A stretch of 64,000 bases of DNA from Marisa cornuarietis (GCA_004794655.1 SMMW01000585.1:12177501-12241500), one strand, 5' to 3'. Positions 1-15,360 are shown, counted from the first letter of the stretch. Made by a program: numbers and translations. Notes: a model not told the origin generated them from the sequence alone.

Positions 1-1180
1 GACTTGTTAATATTACAAAGATGAAAGAAGCCTCATCGTCTTTAAAGGAAAGAAAAAACACGCTGCTTCATTCTTATGCAGATGACAAAGAGCATAGCCT
101 CTAATTAGTCTCACTTCACACAGAAAATTAAAAGTGTAACTCTCTCTCTCTTTCTTCTGACCCTTCGTGATTTTCGAAAATAGCAACGATAGTTCGCTGT
201 TCACTGCTTTGACTGTTTAACAAAAAGCATGCACCAAACCTACGAGATACAAGAAACCACCGAACACCCAACTGATGTTACAGTCTTAGAATTTGTGTAA
301 AATAATTGTACGGCAAACAAAATTAATGGATGAACAATTTTTAAAAGTTCTAATCGTAAGTTATATCCGAAAATCAACTATTACCTTATTCAGTGACCAA
401 TAAAAACAGCCAAACATGACAATAAGCTTTTTTGAGAATAATCTTACCATGTACTGTCTACAAATATACACATATCACAATCTGATCGCTTCCTTTCTTT
501 GAAGATCAATTTTCTCTCTGATTACATGAGAAAAAATGTTGTAGGCAGTAATAATTATACTTAAGACACTTTTGTAAGTAGTGGAGTTATGGTCATAACC
601 AAAATAGTCACAACCAAATGCATATTAATTCATAACGGTGACTCAATGTCTTACAGAATCAAAAGAAAAAAGCCTTTAATCCCTGCAACTGTCATCGCAT
701 GAACATACAACATTATTCACGGTGAATGTCTTCACATAAACTGAATTCCATTCTCATCGTATAGATGTCATTTCAGCTGCCATCATAAAAATATGTTTCT
801 AACTTTTATCAAATAACCATGTCCCAGACATAAAGTAGAAGAGACAATCACATCTTTCCAGCTGTAGAGATGAAAGAATTGTAACTCTCCGTCAAATGAT
901 ACTTCCTGGTGTAAAAAAGATAAAACAATTTCAAAGATTTCTCTTACAGTTAACGTCCACTGTGGGGTTGTCCTTAAAGTTGTCCCTTTTCCCCCTGTTC
1001 ACGTGTTACATTCGAGTGATCTGATTGGCGCCTGATGATGACTGCTACACAAGCGTAGGGTTCACGCGCAGCTCTTTCACTAGTGTGGGTAGAAATGCGT
1101 TTGTGCAAAAATCACGAAGCACTTTCCTCATTGCGGTTCAGATGCAACTGTCTTCGCTGTCTGGCGGGCATTGATGGCGG
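1..1180. other. 3' flank or 3' UTR of the aldehyde oxidase-like gene
   Basis: AT-rich sequence downstream, on the minus strand, of the oxidase stop codon at 1181-1183. I see no further coding exon. An ATTAAA hexamer on the minus strand (TTTAAT at about 675-680) is a possible poly(A) signal about 500 bases after the stop. There is no repeat I can name. Confidence 0.4.
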
Positions 1181-4100
1181 TCAGTCGTGGAAGTTGAACT
1201 GTGCGCGCTCGACCAGGCACGCCAGGTGAATGTTCTCTACCAGTGCTGGCGAATCTGGCGAATGGAGAGAACATATCACAGTCATCAGCTGAATAGTCTC
1301 AGGTCTGACATGATTGGTAAGTGCTAAAACGTTTTCACGTCCTATGTAGTTTGGTATAATTAACAAGTAACTGTGCTGAAACATTTTCATTGCACGTTAT
1401 GTATCGTTACAACGAGTTCCGCTTCGTGGTCAAACAACAACAGCAGCAGCAACAACGCATGTCAAGATGGAGCAAAATCTTCTTGTCATATCTTTTCAAC
1501 AAAATATTTGTGAACATGCCAGAAAATACGCTTGCTGATAACCACAATATACTCCCCACTATGTACCTCCCCTTTCCCTTCCCCCGCGCACTCACTGAGC
1601 GGGAAGTATGTCTCTCGGCCGATTTCAGCACGTGCAGCCTCCACGGCGTGCTTGATGGCGAACAGGGCGGAGCTGCTCATCATCATTGGGGGCTCACCAA
1701 CCGCTAAAGAAAGGATAAAGACTATTTGATAAAAGCCGTTTTGTTGAAAAACTTTCTTGTGAACAATATTTTAGTATTTAGTGTACACCTGGAAGAAAAC
1801 TGCTGCTGCGTATGAGCTACAAATGGCCTGGACGTCCCATCAAAAGAGCAAAGACATAGTTCTGACTCTGATAGCTTCGTCACTTGACGTTCTTCCCCTG
1901 TGTACATATGCGTGGTTGTCTTGTTTTCTTTTGTTACTGCGGGTTGAAGGTGCTTGCTTACTTTGTTTTTGCGAGTGAGTGTCCTATTAATGTCAACAGT
2001 CCTTGAGATTACAAGCAGAAGTGTGTGATGTGGGTGTCGTGTAAGCAAACCTGCCTGCTCCCAACTGTATTTTTTCCCCGCCTGGTTCTGCCACTGGCTT
2101 GTTCTACTCATGAGCAAACAGCCCAATGCGGATGCCGGTTACCAAACTTTGACCTCAGACGAAGGTTTTCTCTACTCAGTCACTCTGTTGCGTGGCAGAA
2201 GTTCGTAGGGACAAAATGAAGTCACCACCTACTTACCCTTAGAGCTCAGCACGCCAAGTTTGTTGGGTGTGTTCTTCAGTAGATTCACGCGAAAATCTAT
2301 TGGCTGGTCCTTGGGTAGCGGTGGTTTATATTCCTGATGGGGAAAAGACATTTCACGATCTCACTTTCATTAGTAACTCACTGACGACTTCTAACTTAGA
2401 AGCCTCGTATATATTTTAGTACAGATACTTTATATGACATAAATATTTTTCCTCAGTAGGCAAAAATGAACTCATTTCAATTATCTGCTGCCTGTTGTTT
2501 GAAAAGCTGAAACATGGAACTGATCATATTAGCCTGGCCCCCGAATTAATAATGAAAACGCAACCTCCCACTGTCTTCAGCTCTGCTCCTTACACAGACC
2601 CTGTGTACACCCTACCGCTCATCAAAATTCAGGGACGCATTGTGGCTTGCAGTTATTGTCCCAGACTTCGGAGTAGGTCAACAGATCAAAATGAAGCTGT
2701 ACACCCCACTGCCCAGGTTATAGATTATAGAAGATGCCGCTGGTAGTTATATCTTCATGTGCAAGCTTTCACTCACACATATCAGTTCATAAGGTCTTCC
2801 CATCGCTGAGGAATAAGGTGACAGAAATTGCGTTTATCTCAGGGTCAGTTTTTAGTCCGGGGGATGTCTATGTCTTCTCCCTCGCTGCCTTTCTGTCCTG
2901 GACCGTTCAGAAGGTCAGGTACCCATTTAGGTCAGTTGGAGGAAAGTCTTTGCGTCACATGAGTATCAAACCAAGTTTGCCTTCGATGTCCGTGGTCTAA
3001 TCCCTCGGTTATCCGTTCTCTTATGACCTAAAAAAACTTATGGATTATTCCTCAGGAATAGAAGTGACTGTTTCCAAGCTTTCCAAAAGTACCATATTAA
3101 CTCTTATGAATCAAACCACAGACCCAGGTACCGTCTGTAATCAGAACTCCAGTAACTGGATCGTATCTGATCTTCTCGGTCAGGTGGTACCCCAGTCCCA
3201 TCATGAAACCGCCTTCCACCTGGCCAACGTCGATCTCCGGGTTCATACTGAAACAGATTCAAAAGTGACACGAGGTACTTAACGTATTCCTGGACGCCTT
3301 GCTTGTATCACAAATTCGCACCCATGCCGGTCACAATAAGGATTAACTATTGGACAAGACTGCGAAGCGCACAAGAAAATACAGACATTAGCGACGGCCA
3401 TAAAACAAAGCGAAGAGAAAGCCACAGCTGCGCAGAACCAAAAGACGACTTCGACGAGAGCCTCACAGATGAGACATTAGTATACATATCGTGATAAAAA
3501 TATTTCATATTAAAGTAGATAAACTGCGTTGTAATAGAGGCGTGTCGAGGCACGAAAGACGCCCAACCTGACCAATTTTTGACAGCCATTGCCATTTTGT
3601 ACCGGCTAGTATCTCCTTCAGTTATATTCTTTGGATTTTGTTTTTTTTTGGGTTATTTTTTCGCCGTTTGTTTGCTGACATATATTGGACTGTGTCTGTA
3701 TGTGTGTTATGTACATTTTGGGTCCCTCTTACTTTGTGGTTAATCCTTTCTCTTGTAAGGCGCATTGAGCCTTCTGCTAGGTCTGGAAATGCGCTATATA
3801 CATTTCATTATTATTATTATTATTATTTCGTTTTGTCTCAGTTTTTCCAGGCTCGTTTTTGAATTCTTCTATGAGAAATGCGTTAGTGTCCCTGCTTCAC
3901 TGTTAGAAGGGATGACGAGAAAACAACCGAACTGACCTTTCACCACAGTCGTACAAGATGTCCACGCGGCGTATTTGCGACTGTCCCGTCAGGATGTCCA
4001 CTTCCGCTTCCGCTATTGTAGCACCATACACGTTGTAACGGGACTTGAACTCCGTAGAAGGCCGAACACTAAGGGAAAGAAGAAGAAGAAGGAGGAGGAA

Positions 4101-7100
4101 AGATTAATAAAGATATGTTGAAATTTCAATGTATTTTATAAAGGTGAGCCTCGTGGAAGCTTGAAAGAAGATAACTACGATGCGTGAACTCAAAACAATA
4201 TTTTTGTCTCAGTGTTTTGTTGTTGCTGCCTTTTGTCAGGTCTTTCTTGAGAGACTTACTAGTACTGAGCACTGAGGTCCACTCCGTCTTTAAAGCACTG
4301 CTCTACGAGTTGTTGCCAGGTCGGGTTGCTCATCTTGTTGCTGACTGGCTGCATCCGGGTTTTCAGCTCCTGACAGCAGTTAATCACAGCCTAAGAAAGA
4401 GAAAACAGAAATATTGATCACAGCTGTCCTTTGTCCAAGAGGCTGGGACGTGATTAACGCAGATAGTTGTTTTTCAAAGTTATTTTCAATCGTGTCAAAC
4501 CCGCATCTAATCCCTTTAGTTTACAAAATTGTTCTGCGAAATATCATTACTCAGCAATCCATTTTGCCGCTTACATACCTACAGCTTCACTTAGCGATAA
4601 AAATACTGTATGGTACAGTATTTCTTTATTATTTGGCATTGCTCATAACAATCTACGACATACACGTGTAAAAACACATGCACATGAAAAACACGTGAAA
4701 TTATCAGTTTTATTATCATGCAGTAATAAGTCTTATTACCATACAGTTCAATTTTATTTCAATACAGTAATCGGTTTTATTACCATGCAGTTCAGTTCGC
4801 ATGTTGTGGAACCTCCGGTGGTTTGCGAGTTGCAGCTTGTGGTGGACGAAGTCTTTTTTACGCGAATCAAAGACATGGGTACATTCAGCTCGAAGGCACA
4901 TACTTGAATTATCTGCCGAAATATGTGTATGGCCAATAGTATTGTATCATAAAGCCAATGATGCTGCCGATGTCAGGTTCATTTATATATATAATTCAAA
5001 ATTATCCCACTAGGCGTCACAACACCGTTCATGCACATCAGACGTGTCAGCATTTTTCCAAATAAAGAAAATACTTTGAAAAGTGAAAGTCGTTTTACTA
5101 ACTGCATTTCTTCGTGCATTTTTGAACGAGTCTACCAAAGTAAAACTTGATATTACTGTGTATTGTTTCTGTACTTGCTGTACTTTGTAAGTCGCCGGCA
5201 AGACATTTGCTCTAAATGATCGTACTAATCCAGGATTGTAGATACCCTTTTTCTGTATGGAAGGTATTAAATATTGGTGTAGTTTGTGAGATAAAGTATT
5301 GAATTTGTCTCCCCTCGCTTGAATTTTACCTTTGTATTAATCCCTTGCCCCATATCAACGCCGCCATGGGCAATGGAGACGGTCCCATCCCCGCTGTGTA
5401 TGCCCACAAAGACGTTGTAGTAGGCCCAGGCCCAGTTAACACCCCACCGGGTTGGCACTAGGGACAGCCCCCTCTTCTTCCAGCGGTTCGACTGTAACAT
5501 AATGATGATGACCATGAGAGCAGTTGATTATGATGTTGTTAACGTTGTCTTCAGCATCGTTGTCTTGGTTATAACTAATAAACGTCATCAAGACTTGCGA
5601 ATTTCTCACTTCCCCCTTTTTTCTAAGTGTACCAATTTTTTTTCTCACCCCCTTCCTTGTTTTACTTCATGCTGCTGTTTTCCCAGCCCTCCCTTTTTAC
5701 CCGTCTTTCTCGCTCACTCTCTTTTTGTTTCATGTACCCGCATCTATACCTCCCGTCCTTTTTACTTCAGAACCTCGTACTTCTCACTGTCTCTCGTTTT
5801 CCTTTATGTACCCGTATCTCTCACTCCCTCTCTTTTAATCCAATGTACCCGTATTCCTAACTGCCCCCTCCTTTTACTTCATCTACCCGTATTTTTCAAT
5901 TCCATCCCTTTTTATTTCATGTACCTGTACCAAGTGTAGATGCTACAATAATGTTAGTCATTCTGCATATTACTATACAATCATCTGGTGTCACCTGATT
6001 GAATGCAGCAACCTGTTGCTTTCGGCCGACAATGTCAGCAGACGTCTCCAGCTGTGTCACGATATCCCGGATGTTGCAGTAATCCAGCCTCATCCCATTC
6101 AAAGTGTGCTGAAGGAAACACTTACTTTTTCAGAAACTCTTAGGATTTTATCGAAGGAAGTTTAGAGAACAATTATTTGCCAAATTGTGTGGTAATTTGA
6201 GAAGATATTTCCTCGTTTTTAACGAAGGAAACTAGAACTGTTTTTTTTTCTTCTAATAAAACATAAAGAAACAAAATGTGATTCTAACTCATGGATGGAT
6301 GGCTGGTTAGATGGATGGATTTTATGACATAAAACGAAAAATATGCAGCAGGAAATAAAATGTTAGGTGCAAACAATGAAAGATATTTTCTTACTTCTCC
6401 ATTCTGGTAAAGGTTAACTTTGCGAACATCACTGGTGTCTTTGTTGAGTTCTTTAGCCACATGCTCCATGATGGTGTCTATTACAAACTGGCACTGCAGC
6501 GAGCCTGGACGTGAAACGTTGACACGATAAATATTGTATATTGTATGTGCGGTCGCTCACGCACACAAACGCACAGACGTACATATATAGGAAAGCATAA
6601 ACACCAGTTTCTGTCATCGACTACAGCTAGAATAGCAAACACATTTAGAAAACTCTCAAACCCTAAAGCAAAAAATGATGTTCATTTAGCAATGGAATTA
6701 TGTACACTAAGCCCCGCACAGTCGACCAGAAACACAGTGTTTTCCTCAATCATTTTCCTAATTTCACAAAAATCCTCAGGTGCCAGTGATTTAACATTTA
6801 AATTTTGATTTTTGTTGGGGATAGTGTCTTATTCAACAAGACCGCTTGGTACGTTGGGACCAGCAGTATGTCACAGACCGCTTTAAAACGGGTACCTGGA
6901 GATCTGCAGTATGTCATAGCCGGTTTGTTAGTCCTCACGGCAGTAGTCGTTAGTTTCCAGTTTTTACAGGAGTAGCCTGTCATGAGAATACTACCCGTTA
7001 TAAAAATTGTCATCAAATACTTTTTCGTTACTATCTTAAGAACACATCTTACATATTGTTTCGAGAAAAACAAATCATTAACATGTGTCTTTCTGTAACA

Positions 7101-10100
7101 AACCGCACGACAAACCTTAATTACCAAAAACATCTTTCTAACTACCCAGAAACAATCCTTTAGCCACCCGAGAACGCCCTCTAAACAGTACAAACAACAT
7201 CTGTTTATTGCTGTCCAAAATATCAAGTAAACAAACTATAAAAATAAAGGTGGGAAAAAACTTACTTACAGCTGTCAATAAAGTTTGATATATCATCTAG
7301 AGAATTGTCAGCATCGTTGTACCCCATATCAGAATAGAAGTCGACTTTAATTCCGTTCAGCTTCCCTTCCTCGGTGAAGCCAACCTGCGTAAAAGAATTA
7401 TAGTGAAATTTACATTTTCACCTGCAAGCTAATATTTTTGTAATTAACCTTCGTGTCTTTATGAAACAAGTGACGTGCTGCGCACATGGACTCTGCTCGC
7501 TTCTTGAAAACGTTATGATTCGCTACTCGTTATTCTTCCGTCCCTCGTGTTCTATCCAATTAGTCCATGTCTCTTCCTCGTTTTAAGCGCTAAAAGCATG
7601 CTCTCTATGAGTGTGAATATGCGCTATAAAAATCTTAATTATTATTATTACATCAAATGCTTAGGCGAGCTCCAATGTTTGGCTCTGTTTAGCTGAAAAA
7701 TATTTGGTCTGGGTCACAAAGAAGCACGCATAAAATAATTATATTATGCAACCGACGTTTCTACTGTTTTCTATTGTATAATTAGCAAGTGAAGTAGAAT
7801 CTACAAAAATGACATCCTTGGGGCTGTATTGATTCACCTCATAGTTTGCGAGGCAAGCGTCCCGTTTTCCAATAGCCTTCATGTTTGTGTGCAGGTCTAG
7901 CACCATCCTCACGGGTCTGAAAGAATGAGCTGTCAAGTCTGTTTTTGCATATCTTTAAAGACTGGGCTGTCAGTTTATTTTATCCTGCTGGAAAGTTCAG
8001 CAAGCTATAACAGTCTTTTTAAATATTCTCTATTTTTAACTCTAGAGAAACCTTTGGTAGAATTTTAAAGTTTCAGTAAAACTACCGTTATGCATGCAGG
8101 TGATATTATTGTGTAAAAATTGTTAAACCTGCTGCAGGAAAGTTTTTTCGCATTGAACCGGATGTACAGAATCTATAATAAAGCCAGCCACCAATTAACA
8201 AGATCATGTAATAGCGAAACTGAGAGCGGCTCTATTGTGTTAGCACCTTTGCATGATGTAGGCAGCCAGAGCGCATGCTCCAGTAATCAGGAAGTTACGA
8301 GAAATCTTGGCGCCAAATCCACCACCCAGTCGAACTACTTCCGTAGTAACGCTAGATAATGTGATAGACAAATCATGTAATATGAAACAATTCAGAAATA
8401 AATAGGAAAATAACACATATATTAATAATCATTTGTTTATAATGCATATATAACAGTAAATAGATATATATATATATATATAAACAGAGAGTGAATTTTA
8501 AAAGGGGAAAAAACAGAAATGGCAACATAATGTTTTCACTCTAAGAAATATAGAAATGTCTTGAATAAATGTTTCTTTGTTTCGCAACTTGGCGTTTCCA
8601 TTTAAAAAATAGTCTTTCAGATGGTTGTTAGGTGATTTGAGTTTTGCCAATTCTTGCGCCGTGATCACGCGCCTGGAGTTTTCAGGACACCTTTCACTTG
8701 CTTGGGCAGCGTCAGCATACCACTCGTTTGTTTAGGGGAATGATCAGGACACTACTCACCTGCTGTGGGGAATGTTGAGAACGCTGGCCACTGTCTGAGT
8801 GCACAGGTCTACCCACTGTGTTGTTGCCTGCACGTCCATCCCCCCGTTGTCGTTGGGAGCGCATCGACTGATCTGAGCCTCCATGTGGAACTGGTACTGC
8901 TCCCCTGTCTCCACTGACCCCTTCACGTGCCGTGCTGACTCCTGTATCGCACCTGTAGCAACAGAGAGCAAACCAGTCTTCCGTTGTTTAAACTTTTAAA
9001 AATCTTTTTCCTAGACCAAAACGATAATATTTTTACTACTTTAGCAGTTTTGATTACATGTGTTCCTGTTTTTGGGCATTATACTTCTTTGGAGTATTCA
9101 TTGCCAAGATATTATTATTTTTGTTGTTTTGTTGACTTTCTTCATTGGCACACTCTTCTACTTATATTCCCCCATTTCCATAGCACTGCAGTAATCAGAA
9201 TAGCAAGAATAATGGGTAAGACACATCAGTCCCTCTTGACCGTTAATAGCCAATGAAAACTTTCATGAAACTACGTAGGTGCTGGACTAACAGAAAGAAG
9301 CGGACAATAAACGAACACGGGACGAAGAACTCACGGTCGGGTTCACCGACGACCACAGGGTCAGGTCTGTCTGGAAACAAGGAGCCCTGTTCGATGGCCT
9401 TATGAATGTCCAGTAATATCGGCTGCACGTTGGTGTAAGTCACGCTGACCATGGATGCAGCGGTGCTGGCGATGTGGTCGCTGTCTGATGAGGACAGGGA
9501 GATAAGCGCTGCACTTTGACTTTTTATTTAGGAATCTTGTTAATTATTGACGGGTTGGTTAGAGAACAAAGTATGAAAAGGGGGAAAAAAGAAAGTGGCA
9601 GTGAAGAAATGAGAAAAAGGGATCAGATTGAAGAAGCTTCGACTTCAATTAAAGACCTGTCGAGATATAATCAGCCAAACAATGCGCGTTTTGATTACCC
9701 ATTGTGATCATTTTGTGACTGGGACCATTGATGGGGCATTGGAAGTGGTGGGTGTGTGTGGCGCGTGCACTCGTGGTTGTGCATGCGTGTCAAATTCATT
9801 AATTAATACCTCAAAATGTGAAAATATATGTCAGTTTCCGTCAAAAGGGAAAAAGGAAATGATTGCCACTCTCATGCTGCTATGTCCCTACAATGACATC
9901 CCACCCACCCCAACCTCTGAACAACGCATATTCTGGTTAGCTGCGGTCAGTACAACGTGTGATCTGCCCGAATGTGTGTTCCCTGTGGCTGTTGACATTT
10001 AGGAAGTTGGATGAAAAAGAAATTGAAACAGGCAGTTTTTTTAAATTAAAATTTTAAATAAGTGTGTTTTTTTAATATTGCATCGTCCATCATCACAACG

Positions 10101-13100
10101 CAAGCGCATCCAATCAGACCATGCGTTGTATAAATAAAAGCCAATCAGAGAACGTCTTGCTCATGAAAGTGAAGGGTCATACTAGCCTGGATGTCATTGT
10201 GGGCACATGACATGGTTACGGAAAGTTCTCAATTGTGGTCGTGCACAGCTAACATCCATAAAATCTTATCAGGTAATGAAAAGTTTAGCAAGAAAGAGGG
10301 AGAACACAAGTGCTTTTTTAACCTGCGACAATGATTCCAATAGGCTGCCCAGCATATAACACCTGACCACTACAGAGGATCTGTAAAATGAAAATTATAT
10401 CTCTAGCAATAACGAAAAGACTTTAAATCCACAGCCGTAAATGTGATTTATCGTGAACAATATCTTTGCACATGGGAAAACTTAGATATGTAGGCTAAAC
10501 CAGAAAACAGAGATGTATAACCAAACACAAAATATATATATATATAGTTTAGATCAAATTATGTTCTTTATCATGTGTTCTGTCAAACTACGCTTCAACT
10601 TGCGTTTGTTTGTTCCAGCCAAAGAATTCTTTAAATATTTTATAAATGTGTTAAATATCGTTTCTGAGTAATAAACACAAAATGGATCTTTAAAAAAGAG
10701 ATGTTCCTGCGCTTACCTCTTCTGGGACTTTGGAGTACAGAATGAAATTGTTCTTCCCACCTTTGGGAAAGTCTGTAGCTTGGATGAATCGGTGTACACC
10801 TGGCAGGGCCTACAAAATAAAAAAAATATCGCGAATCATCTAGCGTCAGAAATAGGACACGAAGATTTGATCACGATATAGAATTTTATCACACAACATT
10901 TTAGTTGCACAGACTTTTGATCACACTAAGCTCCTACCACACTATTGAATTTGATCGCACTACACCACATTCTTACGCATTATATCATTTTATCACGCTG
11001 TACATTCTTAACACAGTCCCATCCTGAAAACATAATGACATGTTTCAGTTTAGAATTTTTCTTCAGTTGCTCAATTGGTGTGCGCAGTTGAATGATTGTT
11101 TGAGTAGATGGATGACAGAGGCGTTTGAGTGTAAAACTTTTTGCACATTTGATGGAGTACAACCTGATTTGATGGAAAGAAGTGTTTGAGTGCATTTTTC
11201 TTCTTCTTTTTTTGTAAGCGCCATCAACTCCCTGTCACTGGGAGGTATAGGCGTATAAAACTTTATTATTATTACACATTCATATTGCGCTGTACAGTCT
11301 CTGCACGCTATTCATTCTTACCAAAGCGGCCTGTGGATCGACGGAGGCGATGCGGGCGTTGCCCTGGGTGCTGATGACGAAACAGGCGTACAGTTCACTG
11401 TGACTGACAAGCGTGTCATCCAGATACCGCGTCAACCCAGAAACCTGCAGCACAGACATCCATAGGACACTCACCACAAGACGTAACGATGTCAATGCTC
11501 CACTGGTCTACCCATGGTACCCAGCAAATCAAGATAAGATTTAGTGGCGCATATGATTCGCACAACCACAAATTCTAGCCATCGGCGTCCACAATAAATA
11601 CAATATATTCACGCACAACGAAGATGTCAAATGATTGAATATGTGCTGAGGTGTGGTGGCAATTTACCTGGTAGTCAGCGTCGACTGAAGTCATGGGCTG
11701 GGTCAGGGGCCACTCCCCGCTGCGGGTGTCGAAGGTCTGCGTCCCAGAAGACACCGGGCGAACCAGGGGAAACCCTCCGCTGCGGTATCTCTCACTCACG
11801 GTGTCTCCGCACACGTCCAGGACGAACTGGGAGGAAGGTCAGCAAGTTCACCAAACTCGTCTAAGAAACACTTAGACACGCATGCGCATATAGCGTAGAC
11901 AAAGGAACGCGTAGGATCTTTAGAGGTACGTAAGTCTTTGCAACAAATGAATGTTTTTTCTACTTTTTTCTTACTCCATCATATCATTTGAGTACCTTAT
12001 ACTAACTATACCGTCGCATGGTCCCAAACCCAGGACAAGAAGGGAGGAAGGTTGTAAAAACGATGCTGACAGAATCATTAATGAGTCATCAAACCTCGCG
12101 GTTGTTAAGTACTAAGGCAGCAACTAAGTCCCTGCTTCGATGGAGTTCTTTCCAAAACCCATACAACAACGAAAGTAGCAGTCTGGAACGTGCTGACAAT
12201 GCATGAAGTCATATGAGGTGGACAGACTCAGGTATCCCGATCCTCAGCTCAGAAGAGACTGCGTGTTCCTCGGGACGCACAGATGGTCAACATCAAGAGG
12301 GAGAAGGGGTCATCAGTGGGAACAGCGAGTCGGGAGCAAAGAAATTAGCACGCGCACAGACATCAACAACATCGCGGAGAAGACGATGGAGGTGGATGGG
12401 TTATGTCCTACGGATGGACAAGACTCAGCCATCCACCCGCTGCCCTCATGTGGGCTCTATCAGGAGGAAGTATGAGGCAGACGACTGGATATATGGCGAA
12501 GAACCGTCCAGGAGGAGATGGAAGAGGCTGGCAAAATCTGGAACGAAGTCAGCTGCTCGCCCAGGACCAAGATGGCTGGAAGAGACTCGTTGGAACCTTA
12601 TGCTCCAGTCAGAGTGAAGAGGATTAACTAACTAATCAAGCTGACTTCATGTCTGTTTTCTACTGGTCCTAGAAAATCAAACTGTCGGTACATACATACC
12701 CTGTAGAAGAGTGTCTTGGCGAGATTTTGTCTGAAGATGGCACCGGCCAGACCGGGGTCACTTACTGGGGCCAGTTCAATATTCATAACTGATATGGCAT
12801 CTGTATAAATATAAATTTGTACCTTTCCGGACTTTTTCTCAAACAAAATTTCATTGAATATTCCTCATTCTTTTGGTAAGATTTTTGCTTATTTTTCACA
12901 TACAAAATCCTAACCAACAGTTATTCATGGTGTCATTCTAAATGACATTAGAACTAGATTGATTATAAAGCTTAATACATCCCAGTAAATATTTATTCCC
13001 TACAGTTATAAAAGTGCTATTAAAACTATACAGTTTTTCAAAGCCCGTTGCAGATTTAAAATACTGTTAATAAAATGCGACTGTGTCATCCAGAGAGAGT

Positions 13101-13791
13101 AACAAGACCAACACTAAAAGTTCTTTTCTGGAGGTCGCCAACTGAGTGCAAGAGTCAAGAATAAAAATGAAAACCTTTTATCACTTGTGGATTTCCGAGC
13201 TGCTTCCCAACCAGGAACAGTTCCGTCATCTTAGCTCGGTTCTGTAGCAAGAAATCATCTACTTCAACACCAATCAAAGGTCTCTGCAATTTTCTTATCG
13301 CATATTTGACTTTATTCCTTAGGGCACAGGTGTCGTTTAAGCTGCTTAAGTTGCTGAAATTAGTAGGCGAAGAAAGAAATAAGGGACTGAATTAAAGCAC
13401 GCAAGAAAAAAGAATAAAACCTTACAACTTTGTCACTGATCCCTTGAAAGACAAGAGTAGGACGCTCCAGGACAGTGTAGTTGCTAACTCTGTCGAGCTT
13501 GAAGTTGAACCCAGCGATCACGTGACTGTAGCAAGTCTGTACAGACAGTACGCTCACAGGTACTAGGATAATTAATTATTGGCTGCATCAACTAGTTTTC
13601 TGGTTACATCGAACAGAATAAAAAGATGTATTCTTGTTCCTTTTCTTACTCTGGTAGCAGACTGATCTCATCTAAGTAAACTCTAAAAATCAGTAAAATA
13701 CTTGTAATCAATGCTGTGTGGCGCAGTTGTCAGCAAGACGACAGAAGATTCATCGGGATAGAAATGTAAAAGCACCATCAAGCAGCCAAAT

Positions 13792-13855
<64 letters not shown>

Positions 13856-15360
13856 AGTGCATTTAAAGCGAACTTTCCCAGTCCATTAAGTCCACCTCAG
13901 CACACTTCCCCCCCCCCCACACACACACACACAAACAAGTAAAATCACAAGACGTTAAAAATATTGTTAAGACTGCTTTTATATCCAATCACAAGTAGAG
14001 TTTCAGTGTTATCCTCATTAAGTTGTCGTCCATGAGGTGACTTCAGTGAAATAAAGATAGATGCACGAAATGCACTTCAAACATTTTTCGATAAAAAAGC
14101 TAATTAAATAACGAATATATGTATCAGGAGCCACATAAGGGACAGGTGTTAAGTGAGATACTGTAAGGTCGAGACAGGTAAGACGCACCTGAAGGCGTTG
14201 CGACACGCGGTAGATTCTGATCGAGTTCTTACTATCGCTGTACGTGGGCAGAATAACTGCTTCAATAACCTTGCCCATCATGTCCAGATTAAGGAAATCT
14301 TCCAGACTGCTCTGGCTTTGACTTCCGTCTACATCACCTGGAAACAAAGAAGACATTTCTACCTTCATAAGTAAGAGCCGAAAAAAATCTAATTTATTAT
14401 AATTTGTATTAATTTTCTTATAGTAATCAAATATAATCAGTTAACCTCATTCAAATAATAACAACATTAATGCTAATAACATTAAAATTGATTTAAATAA
14501 AGTTTACAGATTCTTTAGCAGAATAATAAGTATTGACCAGTAATATTTAATAATACGCATTAAGTATGCTTGTTGTTTTATTCAACATATAATAGGAAGA
14601 CACGACAAATGGGTTAAAAGTCCACAAGCACCAATTAGAAGCTTTGCGCCCACAGTTTCCAACATGGCGTAGATGTCAGACATGAAGATCGGGTGTTTGT
14701 GTTTCAGCATCAGATTTCCCGCCCAGCAGGCAAGCTAAAAACAAAGGATCAACAGTTTCGTATCTTGTTCTTTTTTAAATAATTTAAAACCAATACACAT
14801 CACATTTTTATACTTCCATTCTTTAACAGTTTCGGCATTTGAGTAAATACACGTCACATTTTATACTTCCATTCTTTAACAGTTTCAGCATTTGAGTAAC
14901 TTCAGTCCCCCGAATAAATAATGACAGTAATAAAGATGCCAGCTGTGCCCGATATAAAATAGTAATTCAGAAAACGATAAAATGTCAAACGAACACGCAC
15001 AGAAGAGAGAGAGAGAAAGAGAAAAAGAGAGAGAAAGAAAAGAGAGAGAAGAGAAAGAGAAGAGAGAAAGAGAAGAGAAAAGGAAAAAGAGAGAAAAGAT
15101 AGAGAGAAAAAGAGAGAAAGAAATAGAAAGAGAGAGAAAGAAAGAGAGAAAGAGAGAGAAAAGAGGAAAAAGAAAAGAGAGAAAAAAGAGAGAAAAAGAG
15201 AACGAGAGAAAAAAGAGAAAGAAAAGAGAGTAGAGAGAGTAGAGAGAGAATTAGACACTAGACACTAGAGGGACACTAGAGATTAGACACTAGAGATTAC
15301 AGACAGTAGAGACACTAGAGAGACACTGGAGAGGCTAGAGAGATTAGAGAGACTGGAGAC

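Noticed and set aside
1390..1707. Plus-strand 105-aa frame with polyglutamine
   Set aside because: Lies across the minus-strand oxidase exon 1596-1703 and a CAA/CAG microsatellite; no domain.
14902..15258. Long Ser/Leu/Phe frame and the opposing Arg/Glu/Lys frame
   Set aside because: Pure translation of the GA/GAAA simple repeat.
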